This document shows positions 34,801 through 47,228 of a stretch of 64,000 nt of DNA, one piece after another. The stretch comes from Centropus unirufus (Eukaryota; Chordata; Aves; Cuculiformes; Centropidae). A program made the translations under genes and the position numbers. The DNA lies in contig VYZI01000240.1 in the NCBI GenBank assembly GCA_013397695.1, positions 762,545 through 826,544 of the forward strand, read 5' to 3'. The stretch's first letter is position 1. Each line of letters opens with the position of its first letter. The notes beneath the pieces were generated by a model that saw only the letters and a program-made list of their open reading frames with translations, did not search any database and was not told the DNA's origin.

Positions 34801-37800
34801 CAGGAAAGCGTTTTCTTAATATTTGGTTATGTTACATTGTACTAACAAGAGTCTGCAACATCTCCACAGGGAGCACTGAACAAGAGGGGCTTTTTTTTCT
34901 GTAAAGGGAAATGCGAAAAATGAAATAAGGTTTTATACTTGTTAATAAACCTATTACACTGCTCTGAAGCATCAGGATGAAATTATATTTTTGCTGAAAT
35001 AGAAGTGAATTGCTCTTTGTAATTCGGATTGTCAGGTCTTTCCATAGTACATAAAGCAAGAAACAATGAAAACTGAGATGGAAATGCTGAGGCAGTACCT
35101 TCGGTCCACTTTTGCCAAGAGAGGTGAGATGCATTTGCACAGACCTCCAGAGCTTTCCAGCTTTGTCCAGGCTCATCTCAGCCTGCCTGGGCCTCTGTTT
35201 TAAAGTGTTTAGCTGTAGCTGCAATTATCTACTGACAAAGAGCGAGGTGTACAGCACATACCGAAATTATGCCTTTCACATCCTGGAATGAGAAGGAAGA
35301 ACCCACCATGGAGAGACTTCTCTCTGCACAGGACTCCCATGCTGCTGGCCCCCTGCAGCCACCCCTGCTACTGGAGCCAGGCACCACAAGGTGAAGAGGT
35401 GCAGTGAGAAAATGACACCAAGAAAGGCAGAAGTGACCACAGAAAGTCCACATGCATAACAAAGTATATTCCCCTGTCTGCATCTACTACACTTATCCAT
35501 GTTCATATAATTAAAGTTTATAATGGAGTCACAATCTATATGTTTATAAACTTAACTGTATCAGTTATCCATGTGATCTATGCCTTTTCAACCAAGTAGC
35601 AGCATCTGGAAGTTATAATGTCATATGACATGTTTAAGGAGATCTGCATAGCAAGGACCAATGTACTCAGAAGGTGCTTTATTCGATTTTTTTTACTATC
35701 CAGAAGCCATAAAAATCTAATTTTTCAGGGGTTCTGTCCTGTAAAATCCAGACTATTTTTGTTCTAAATTAAATTGAACCCAGGGAAAGGAAGAAAATCT
35801 CCCAGTAAAGATTAGATAAATATGGAATAACATTAGAAATGTCCTGCTAAATGCTTTATGAACTCTAATTTCATGATACATCTGCTGCTTAACTAAACAA
35901 AACTGTATTACGGTGCAAAGAGATGACAACTCAATCTGGTAATTTTCCTGGTGTCAGTCCTCGTAGATTACTTCATCCTTGTAGTAGTATGTAAGGGCCT
36001 TTAAAACAAAAGGGAATCAACAAAGATTGATGCCATGTCAAATCCTTCGCCACCCACAGGGGAGAAAGGGAGGCTTAGGGAGGTAACAGTGGCAACTGGA
36101 GGGAAAGCAGAATGAGCCTGTGACTTTTTTTAAGGTGTTACCACCAAAAGCTCAGAAAAGTTGACTGAGAAAAGCTCCCATACCTTCCAGCCAAACAGTT
36201 TTCTCCCAAAAGCAAGACAAAACCCAGGGGAGAGTGGGAAAGGACAACAGGTGATCTTTTTGCTTTGGCATGAAGAACAGAGAAGGATTTTCAAGGAGCA
36301 TAAAGACAGAGGACAATCCAAGGCATCCTTTGCAGGCCAGGAAATGGGATGCAGGGCCAACCCTGGAGGAGGCTGTTATGTTTGCATGACCCACAAATTG
36401 AAGTAATCTCGTATTTTTTTTGGCACTCACTTGGCACACTTACATGCAGTTTCTTCCATAATATAGAAATGAAATAACAACCATTTTATTCTGTTAGGTG
36501 TATAACTGCATCTAATAACTTGATAATCCACTATGAGGTCATCCTGGAAGAGCTTCCTAATTTCTAGCAAGACAACTTCACATTCAAAGCTGAGTTTGAT
36601 TGTGCAGCAGGGACTCAGAGATGTGCATTGAAGTCATTAAAAATACCAAGGCTTTCTTCTCACTGTATTTGAACCCACTGATTTTGGCTAAGTCACAGGA
36701 ATAAATTCTGTAGGATGAACGAGAAGGGACATCTTCCATCGTCAAAATCAGGAAGCAACATAACATAATTCCAATCATCAGCTCAACAAGCTTCATATGA
36801 GTCAGAACAGAGTCAGATGCTTGGGAGGCCTGGCTACACCTGCTGCTCCTGGAAGGCTGTTCTGGTGCCTCCCTTCTCAGAACCACGGGGCAGATCCATC
36901 CAGATGGCTGCAACCTTGTGTTTGCTCTGCCCACACATCAAGCCAGCTGTACGCAAACTGCAATGCAGAAGCCGTGTAACTCTATTAGCACTGGCTGTGC
37001 CTGTAGGGTACGCAAGCCCTGAGCTGTGGTGTCATAGTCAGCTTCCATCTCTCAGAGGAACAAAACAATAGAGCAACATGCAAGGTGTGTTGGGTTGAAA
37101 AGAAGCTCCTGCATCCTGCTTCCTACAGGCAAGCTCATTATTCGCTAAGACTAAATGTGCCACGGTTAATAATTTTTTCATAAATACAGTTATCATGAAC
37201 ACTTCAAAGTGATTCAGAGTGCGTTTGTGTATCAAGGTTCTTTCTGAGTAAATACTGAGTATTTTGTAGATGTATATTTACCAGGAAATTATACTTGTCC
37301 TTAGTCAGTTCTGATGCATAAGTAGATTTCTGCCTATGCATACAGTCAAGGATTGTGTTTCTACACTTAAACAAAAGAGCACCTTGTCCAAATCACTAGA
37401 AATTAATAAACGTGACAGAACAAAAAAATGATCTGAGTTATTGATTTCTTAGTAACAGATTTCCTAAAGTTGTTTAAGCTTGCACTTTAATATATACAAA
37501 TAATACTGTGGAATTACTATAAAAATCTTAGAATAAAGATAAATAAATACGTCTTCCATGTATAATAGTAAATTTAAAAGACTAGAATGAATTTAAAGAT
37601 ATAAAGGTACTGTACTGCAAAACCTTTAGCATTTCAAAATTAATTACATAGCAAATATTTTAACTTTTCAAATAATTACCTAAAGTGCTTTTATGGTTTT
37701 ACAAATGAAACAAAAACTGTAATACAAAAAGCCCCACACCGAGAAACCAGGAGAAATTAATTTCTTCCTCAATTAACACCTATAATTAAGAAGGAAATAA

Positions 37801-37939
37801 GTCTACTTCTGCTACAGGTATTTCCACTGCCAGAGGGAAGCTCAAGGAGGTAGTTTTAAAGGTTAGTGGCAGTCAATTTTTTGAAACACCTTGTGTTTTC
37901 ACTTTAATTTGTCCACTTTTGGTTTCTGGTCACTGGGGC
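31811..37939. other. Intergenic DNA
   Basis: No gene recognised. A 130-codon frame on the minus strand at 34832-35224 and others near 36.2 and 36.7 kb have no recognisable motifs and lack gene-like context. Confidence 0.65.
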
Positions 37940-38082
37940 AGTGACCAAGGCCAGGCCAGGTTGGATGAGGCTTTGAGAAACGTGATCCGGTGGAAGCTGT
38001 CCCTGTCCACAGCAGGAGGTTTGGAACTGGATGATATTTAATGTCCCTTCCAACCCAAACCATTCTACGATTCTGTGGCTCG
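37940..38082 (+). mobile_element. CR1 LINE 3' end
   Basis: The terminal 140 bases of a CR1: GGCCAGGTTGGATGAGGCTT, the TCCCTTCCAACCCAAACCAT block and the tail ATTCTACGATTCTGTGG. Strongly 5'-truncated. Confidence 0.9.
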
Positions 38083-41000
38083 ATGTGTGACACACAGGCA
38101 GCTCACACCTGCCAGTCACCAGTCCGACGGGTGCAGATTATCTGTACCATGGATACAGAGGGACCACACCTGGCTCTGCAAGAATCCAGATTAAGCCATA
38201 CCGCTGGCTCAGACCACTGCTCAAGGGCTCATCTCATTTTGCCATGTCTCTGCAGAATCCTGCTCTGCTGTTATTTCAGACAACAGCAGGCAGACTTGGT
38301 TTTCCTATACTTTAACCCCTTCTGCAGCTCTTCTTTCAGTCTTTCAAAATTTTGAGTGTTATTCTTGAATTCAGGTCTTACTTGATATTCTTCCTTTTTT
38401 ATACCTCCACAGATTAGTATTAGCTCCTCTGGCTACTTGACCAACAGGTCACTCTGGGATTCTATGGTCAGTTCACCATTCATCATGAAGCTGCAGCGCT
38501 TCCAGATTTGCTGCCTCCCGGGATGCTGTGCAACAACTGCTGAAAATGACCTATCTGCCCTCCATATCTCTCTACTCTAACAAATATACAAATATATATA
38601 TATATATTCAAATCACTAAATAATTCAGTTGCTCCTTGCTTTTGTCCAACATCTTCAGACTTGTTTGGTACCTTAACATTTGCTCAGTACAGCAGGCACA
38701 CCTGTCCCCAAGAAGGAGTTGTCCTGAGGCATGGTGCAGGAGATAAGCGTCTTGAGTCATGAGCCCCACCCTGATGCTGCCTCAGAGCCCCCTCCAAGCA
38801 GTAAGTGCCATCCTAAAAAAAGGATGGACACCTAATTCTCAAAATAAATTGTTGCTGGTTGTGATTCCATCTGCGGTAGTGGTTTTGTTCCGTGTCACTC
38901 AGTGACACAAGTTGTGCAAAAACCTTTAAATTGATGATGCAGGGTCGTATTAATTTTAACATTCGTTCTAATTATTCCATGAATGAAAAACATTTCTGTA
39001 TCATCGCAGAAATTATGATCTCCACAGGCTGAACTCTGCTTCCAAAAGAATAGGAATATATAATAAGCAAATTAGAGTTTTCCAGATTAAAATTAAGTAT
39101 TCAACCAATTTCACCTAAAATGATGCAGTACCATTTGTCAGGCCAGATAAGTGAAACTCCTTCAGGTTTTGCCAGATTTGTTCATTTTGCATTTTCCCTT
39201 TTCAGAAATGTTCCTGACTTTTTCTGATTTTTTTAAAAATCACTGGATTGTGGATTTGGTATCTTGAAAAACACACTTGAATGGTTCCTAATTGTTATTT
39301 TCGTTGTACCATTGAATTCCTGTCCCCACTTGAATTTGCTTACATTTGGGGTTTGAACTTTTGTGAACTGTTCCTTGCAAACCACCAAGGATGACCATTC
39401 TTCCGTATGTTCATTGCGCAGATCACATGAATAAAATACACATACGTAGTAGATAACAACTAATGATGTATCTAGAGTTTTCTTTAAAACCTCAGTCTAA
39501 GAATGCTTAAGATATTTTGCTACAGAAAAGCAAACTGAAGCTGTAGGCTCCACCAGTGAATCAGTTGTTTATTGGGGTTGAAGTTAAACAGCAGCATTTC
39601 TTAGCTAGGAAATACTCTGAAAACAGTAAAAGCAATGCTGATGCCTAGTGGTGGAGAATGAAATAGTCACAGGATGATGAAGAGGATGCCTTGTAACTAA
39701 GAAAGTAAAGGGAATGTAACAGCATTAAAAGAAAAATGATATGGCTAGGAGTGGATAATTATGTTTCTGGGGTGACTGAATAAAGCAGGACAGCATCCCA
39801 GAGAAAAAAACTTAAATTAAACTGAAGCTTTGAGGTCAAATTATCTAAACCTTACAGATCTACTTCAAAAAATAATTCGGCTTTGTGATATTTCCTCCTT
39901 CATTCTTTATTTCGCAGTATCTTTAAAATAAGAAACCTCACAAAAATTAAGAGTGGGTTGGAGGAAGTACAAATATAGTGATACATCTTGGGTTATAAGT
40001 GAAAAAAATGCTTAATTTATGACAGCTTTTTCTCACAATTTTTTATTCAGTGAAATTTAAATTTGGACAAGAGAAAATTAACCCTTGTGAGGCTATATCA
40101 CTTAAATTTAGGTATACTAGCTGACAGATAAACTTTTCAGCTTTTCTTTAGGGAAGGTAGGAAGGACAGGATTGGCAAATTAATTATGACAAGGGTTCTT
40201 ACTGTCAAAATCTTTATTTTGTGTGTGTTTAAAAAGATGTAAAATCTCAATTGGCAGAAAAATGCTGGTGAAAGTAGTCATGGATACAAATAAAGCTCGA
40301 GTGTGTAGAGAAGAGAGCTGAGAAAAGAGCAAAGCATTACAATAAGATGAACATCTCGTTCCTCAGGAGAAGAACTAGTGACAAGCAGACATCTTGAAAA
40401 ATCAGTGACAAAAAGACATGCAAATATGCAAATATATATGCTTTTCAGCAAGATAAACTACTTGGGAATCAAAAAGAGAATTAAGGAATCCATCATTCCA
40501 TTGGAAAAATAGGAAATTTTTCAAAATTTATTTTGAAATGTTCAAGTCTAAAACTGAGGTTTCCTCAGTTTCTCTGGAATGACAAAAATGGATACATCAA
40601 CTTGTAAAGTCCTAGTTTTAACTGCCAGATCATAAACCATTCAAGGTCTCACTATTTCTGTATGAGACCTTTACACACAAAGAACAAAATGGGGAACAAT
40701 TCAATGACCTGATTTTATTGTGGTGTATAAAGCTACCTAAGCCTGACTTTCCAAACTGAAGCTTGGTAAAATCATTAAAAGTCTCTTTGAAGCACTAGGA
40801 CATGGGTAAGCGTGAGTTGAAATCTGAAAGAGATGCATGTATAGAAAATCTGCTCAGATTACATTCACATTACTTCATTCAGGAAAAAAAAATGCTATAT
40901 TTTTAACCAGGGGCATTCCAAGGTTTTTTATAAAACATTTATCGTGGTTCCTTGGAGACAGCACACACTGGGAAGGGGCATCCTGCCCACTCCAGCACAG

Positions 41001-41107
41001 CCACACGAGAAGCACGAGTGGCATCTGCCCTCCCAAGAGTGCAGGTAATGTGTTACTGGGTGAGTAAGAAGATATCTTGGTCTCACACAGGTCAGTAAGA
41101 GTGCCTC
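38083..41107. other. Intergenic DNA
   Basis: An (AT)n run at about 38592-38608; otherwise nothing recognised. Confidence 0.65.
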
Positions 41108-41205
41108 AACTAAAGTCCTTCAAAATTCACAACACAGTCTGTCCGAGATAAGGAACCTTGATGAGCTAGGAAGTACAAGCAGAAGGTCAGACTGGACATG
41201 TGCTT
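41108..41205 (+). mobile_element. Possible diverged CR1 3' end
   Basis: TTCAAAATTCACAACACAGT followed downstream by AGGTCAGACTGGACATG has the spacing of the CR1 3' end (FKTRLDK... then GGTTGGACTGGATGA). Highly diverged, so uncertain. Confidence 0.35.
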
Positions 41206-44200
41206 TAATGCGTGTTGGAGGTTACCTGCATTTAAAACATTGGAGGCAGGTCGTAGTTACAGCTTTTGAGTAATCACTGAATGGTTACTTCCCAATAAAA
41301 GTCTGGGCAGTATTCTTTCCTTTTTATCAAGTTATAAACTCACAGGCTTTTCCCCTTTATTCATGTCCTTGTGAGATCACTGTAGCACATGCCACTTGAG
41401 TCACCTTTCAAGAGCCAAGGCAGCTGCAAAATGCAACATCGCAAGATTCATGTCAAGATCATACTTTACACCAGACTTCTTTCAGCAACAAGAGTGTTTT
41501 CTGATACAGATATAATTATCTATATTTACATACAAAATCATTGGGAGTTAACAAGTCCAAATTATCATACTGAAATTGCTAATGGCTAGATCATGTGGGA
41601 AATCTATATAAATATCCATGAGCCACAAATTTTGGAAAGTAGCTGTCTCTTACTGAAGCATAAGTACATGACGATAGTTGGTAGGTATGAGGTGTAATCA
41701 CGAATATAAATTTTTGTGTGCTTATAGGAAGTGTCACTGTCTTTAAAATATATTATTCAATAGAGTTGCCATTTTTGTTTACATCTACATTCAGCAGACA
41801 CGACAATAGAGAAAAAACACAGAAGATTAAAATTACTTTCTTATAAAATACCCTAGAAATTCTAAAAGTTGTTATTTCAGCTATCATTTTTGTTTCTGCT
41901 CCAAATAAATAATAATTTCCTTATCAGTAATGTTTTTAAGAGGACTTCATATAATCTGTGGTTTTAATTTTCTTCCCTGCCTGGACATGGCTCCATTAGC
42001 AATAATGCAGCACCATCTGGTGGACCTTTGCCTACCTATGATTCTGGGTTGCTTTTTCTTTCTGAAATAATTTAGCTACCAGATGAAGGCAGAGCCAAAA
42101 TTGCTCATGGGATGCTCATGGGGTCTGATCTGGGTCGATACCAGTTCCTAATGTGTTTCTTGGACAATTATTTAATTTCTTAGCCTCAATCTACATATCT
42201 AAGAGTCACTAAGTAGAAGCTAATTTTTGTTCAGTTTCATAGCATTATTTAAAAATAATTAAGTTGACTTGAAATTCCTTTTACAGTTTACAACATTCCA
42301 AAATTCTTCACATACATGAGGTAGATAAGAAATGATCAGAGCTTCCCAGGTCGGACCGGCATATGCTCTGTAAGCGTAATTCCAGTCAGGAACCCTTTTG
42401 TTCAGCAATTAAATTTTATGAAACATAAAATTTTATGAAACAGCCACTGGATTTCATATGCCACAGGACATGCTTTCTGCAATCTTGGCACCAGATGTCA
42501 CCAGCTGCCTAACTATAAACTGCAATGCTGAAGAAACGTGAACCCCACACGTTTAGACACAAAGACGGACACCCTACGAAATATTGGTTTGCTACTCACA
42601 AAGATATTCAGCATGCACCAGATCTCTTTACAGTCACTTTCATCTTTTCACATTGCTAAGGAGAATAAAGCTGAAGTAGCCTAGATGGGAATAGGACAGG
42701 GGACTTTGTAACATGCCTGAAAGGCGGTCAGAAATAGTAAACCTACAGCAAATATAATCTATATGCATTAATGAGAAGGAACCAAAAATGGCAGGATTTT
42801 TCCATTTGGGGTACTACGCAAATTGTCAGGGAAGACTTTTGTCCCCAAACATGCATTTCTAGGGGCTTTATTGCTCACCAGAGTTTTACTGCACCATCAG
42901 ATAAGTCAGAAGTTATTTGACCTCCCTCTTTTGCTGCTCATTTCTACATATATATCAACCATTGCTTCTGCTGGCAAAAACAATTATGAGGCCACACTGG
43001 TCTGGAGAGCTTTTTGCTCCCTGCTGCTTCTGGATCCATTTCAACTTGGATTAAGTCCCCAGTTCAGCTTCCCTCACAGCCAACATGAACTCGTGCTGGC
43101 ACAAGGGAGGTTGCAGAGACAGAACGAGCTATTGCCTACACGTGGACAATATACTGTAACGCACAAGACAACGTAAGAAATTTGGACAGGGTGACATGGA
43201 TCAATAACAGAAGCAAACGAGCAGTTGATCTCTTTTTCTCTCTGTCATCACTTATACCAAAAATAAAACCCCAAACATATTCCAGGAATGAAAGGCTAAA
43301 TGATCTACTTAACAAAATAGCTTTAATATAAAATGTGCATTTTTATTAAATTTGTGCATGAAACAAAAATATTAGACAAATATTTTGCCTCTAAAAAAAG
43401 ATACATAGACAAGTTTGGTCAAAAATTGTTACCAAAAATGCCTTACATTTTCTGCTTTTCTTAAAAAAATGAAACAGTTTTAGAAAAAAAAATAGAAAAC
43501 TTCTACATATAGGTTTCAGCCCATGACATATCTAAAAATAATGCTGGGAACAAATCCTTTTCCCTCAGCCAAGGCTGATTGAGTTGCTGTAAAACGTAAG
43601 ACCACATCACAATGTGGGGCTCTAACTACAAGTATACATTAATAATGTCCTTAGATCTAAAAGCAAAACAAAATAGCAAATGTGGTAATGGAACATTAAG
43701 CATTATGGATAGACGTGATTTATTACCCCACAATTACATTTCTATCTGAGATTGCCAAAGGAAGGCTCAGAGCATATTTTGGACTTCAAGAAGGTTGCAA
43801 GAGGTTGGTCATATCACAAAGAGAATGCTGGTTCAGCAAAAGAAAATTTGCCAGCAATTAGGTCTTGAACGATGTACTGAATGGTCTTCCACTTTCTGAG
43901 ATCACACAACTCTTTCTGATTCATGGCACATGCTACAGGATATAAATACATCCTTAGAAGCTGACAGCACAGTTCCCTAGGAGAAAGGAGGTGCTTGTGG
44001 ACCAAAGAGGAGCAGGTGAAGGCCAGAACAAGCAATTGGGCCATGGAAGTTGTTCAGGAAATACCTCCTCCCCAGGTTTGTTACCTTGGTACCTTGTTGT
44101 TTATCTGGCTTTAGAGATATTGCTATCAGACTCACAGTACAAGGCCCTCACAACAGGGAAAACCTGGTTTGGGACCAGACCGTTGGCCACCTATGGCAGC

Positions 44201-44571
44201 TACAAGACAACCAAAGAAATCCAACGGAATATAGAACCAAAAAAATTGAAGAAAGGGAAAAAAAAATGAAAGTATATAATGAAATAAAATAGCAAAAGAA
44301 AAGAATAATTATTAACGTCAGGGTAGCCATGTAATTTTTTCAAATACATTGTTTTTTCTGTATAATTTACAGTCTATAGATTTCTTTTAGGTTAAAAGCT
44401 ATGTGCCTTAGTACCAAATTTCTGTGGGCTTCTATGGCTAATGGCACCATCTTTTGTGATGCACCCAGGGACAGGAAGAGTGGGAGGTCTCAAGTACTGT
44501 TCAGCATACAATGTTTGATTGTGGTTGAGATGTTATGGTGAAAAATTGCCACACAAACGCAGGTAGAGGAA
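41206..44571. other. Intergenic DNA
   Basis: AT-rich. A 117-codon frame at 42823-43176 on the plus strand resembles nothing known. A CACGTG lies at 43139-43144. No gene supported. Confidence 0.65.
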
Positions 44572-44975
44572 CAGGGGGAATGTGGTGGACTGTATTGAGA
44601 TAAGTTGGGTGGATGGCCAGATCCAGAGAGTCATGGTAAATGGAGCTAAATCTAGCTGGAGGCTGATCAAAGTGGTGTTCCCCAGGGCTCAGTGCTGGGT
44701 CTGGTCCTGTTCAATCTCTTTATCAATGACCTGGATGAAGGGATTGAACGTACCCTGGGTAACTCTGCAGATGACACTAAGCTGGGAGGAAGTGTTGATC
44801 TTGTGGAGGGTAAAGAGGCTCTTCAAATGGATCTGAATTGAATGGGCAGATGGGCTGAGGCCAGTGGGATGAAGTTCAACAAGGCCCAGTGCCGGGTCTT
44901 GCACATGGGACACAACAACCCTGTGCAGCGCTACAGGCTTGGGAAAGAGTGGCTGGAAAGCTGCCTGGAGGAGTA
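44572..44975 (+). mobile_element. CR1 LINE fragment from the reverse transcriptase region
   Basis: Reads FNLFINDLDEGIERTLGN, SADDTKLGGSVD and the QCRVLHMG block (here frameshifted), all from CR1 ORF2 around the YADD box. Truncated at both ends and frame-broken. Confidence 0.93.
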
Positions 44976-47130
44976 GGACTTAAGTGAGAGAGACAGTTAA
45001 CATACAAGATTTAGGTTGTGTTCAGATGGATGCTGCAGTCAAAACGCTTGACTCGGTTGGAACTTTACTGGTGAGAGCTTATGTGTGGTCATTCACTCTC
45101 AAATTAATAGAGGACCTATTCCAGATGGGAGGCTGTATCCATCCTGACCAGGAGATTACTCTGCACTGAGGAGTTAGCACACCTAAGTCATTAATCTCCT
45201 GCATGTCCAGTGTGGCCTTGAGGGTGTGCTGTGCTGCACACGTCCCTTGGTTGCAAGGACAACCTCAGGCATCTCATTGAAACACTGAAGGCTGTGGTGA
45301 GCTCCCAGTCAGTATCTGCAATTATGCCACCTGCATGGCCTTGCCTTTATCTAAAAGTGCAGGAATAAGTTTTCACATGAGCATCCTTTGCAAATAGGGT
45401 CATTTTCTTGTAAGAAAAGTATATAATAGAGCAAAAGTCTAGAAGGAAACTCTGCATAGCTTGCCATGGGGTAATCTATTCAAAGGCTGATGCTGCACAA
45501 ATGGAGGGTGACCAGCATCTGAAGGGGGTTTACTCACCATCTATATTCGACTTTTTATTGTGCCTTATTAAAGAGCTGTTTTATTAATTAATTTGTTGTC
45601 AAGCATTTATTACTGAGATCCAGAAAGGATGCTGCACCATCTCATTCTCACCTTCCCACTTCCGCTGCTGGTGAAGAACAGAAGGGTTCTTCACCAGAGG
45701 AGTTACAGATGAGTTTGCACTGATTTAAGTAAAACTATAAATTAAGATATAACTTCTGTCTCAATTTGTGCCGGGTATACCTCAAACCTTATACCTTGTT
45801 ATACCTTGTGCCAGGTATAACTCAAAAATTACTTCTAAATCTCATATCTGGGTCATTGAAACTTTCACTGCCAGTTTTTGATATCTAATGAAAGAAACAA
45901 CCAGCTACCTCTCTAAAAATATACTATTTTTAAAAAAATTGCCAGGTACTATGAAGCACAAAACATTGTCACTGAAAATGCTTGGGGCACACATGTCAGT
46001 CTGGGAACTGCTGCTCAACAGTCTCGTGAAATAATAAATAGAGTATCACACTGCCTTCTGAAGAAATTCTGTAGGTTTTGAAAGACCCCTCAAAACCTTC
46101 ACATTTGGTTTGCTTCTTCAGGTATGACAGTTGTCGAGGACAACTGAGCCTTGAAGTGAAAGTACTACACTGAGTAATTAAAGAACAAAACTGTCAAACA
46201 GAGCCTTAAAGACCAAGGGGAGGCTCCACATTTACCTTTGCCAGGGACAGCCAGCGTGTACGGCAGCAGGGCATGCCTTTAGTAAGACAGAACCTTTACT
46301 TTAAAAATGTGCCATCAGGTCTATTAGGGAAAGCATCAATAATTAAAGTTAATGCCTGGAAACTGGCATCAGCTACGGGCATAATGACTCAACCTCTTGG
46401 AGATCCATTCATTACATTCAACTACAAAAGCTAGAAGATATAAAAAATGCATGAATAAATTCTTTAAGTATTAACACGCTACTTCTTTAAATGTTTGTTC
46501 TGACCCAGGTGGCGCTGCTCTGACTTTTTTCTGCAACTTCTTTTCACTTAAATGACCTTAGATTATTGTAACTGTCTCTCAGGATTAAACAAATTGCTCT
46601 CTTAAAAACGTATTATTGAAGGTTCTTACTTTGTAAGAGAGAAAATGCTCTCTGGCAGCCTTCCTTCAAACTCATTGCAAAATGTTAGGTTTCACAGCAA
46701 AGATTAAAATCTTAAATTTAAGAACTTTCAGCTAGATATGCCATTTACTAAACTGACTTCTGGGCTGAGCAAGTTACATAAAAGCAGGCTAAGAACTACA
46801 GAAAAGGACCCTAATTTGTGGCTCCAAACCTCACCAAGGTAAAGCAGGTAGACACAGTTCCTCAGAACTTCTGGAGGTGGTAGGACTCAAGCATCTTCCA
46901 CATTAAATCAGCAGTAGTAATAAATGAAGACAACTTTGTGGAGATTTGGGCATTTCTCATTTGGTAGAGTGAAAACCTTTTTCCTGTGATTTGGGGGTTT
47001 AAGCATCTAGATTGTATTTGTTTCCTATTTTGCTTAAGTTTTTCTCCTAGGGTGATTTATTCCAGCATTTGTCATTGGTGGGTTATTTTTTGATGCTTTC
47101 TTACCTCCCTATTACGGTTTGGCAGTAGTT
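44976..47130. other. Intergenic DNA
   Basis: A short direct repeat of about 20 bp (TTGTGCC.GGTATA.CTCAAA) occurs at about 45768 and 45804. Nothing else recognised. Confidence 0.65.
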
Positions 47131-47228
47131 TATAAATAGAAGATTTACAAATTATCAGGAATAATTCTCTGTTTTCTCCTATAAATAGAAGATTTACAAA
47201 TTATCAGGAATAATTCTCTGCTTTCTTC
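47131..47228. repeat. 49-bp tandem duplication
   Basis: Two head-to-tail copies starting at 47131 and 47180, beginning TATAAATAGAAGATTTACAA. The first 41 bases are identical, then one T/C difference, so the duplication is recent. Confidence 0.95.

Noticed and set aside
34832..35224. 130-codon minus-strand frame
   Set aside because: No recognisable motif, no promoter or splice context, and similar lengths occur by chance across 50 kb of intergenic DNA.
44689..44913. Minus-strand frame opposite the CR1 at 44.6 kb
   Set aside because: The CR1 reverse transcriptase reads on the plus strand; this is its antisense shadow.
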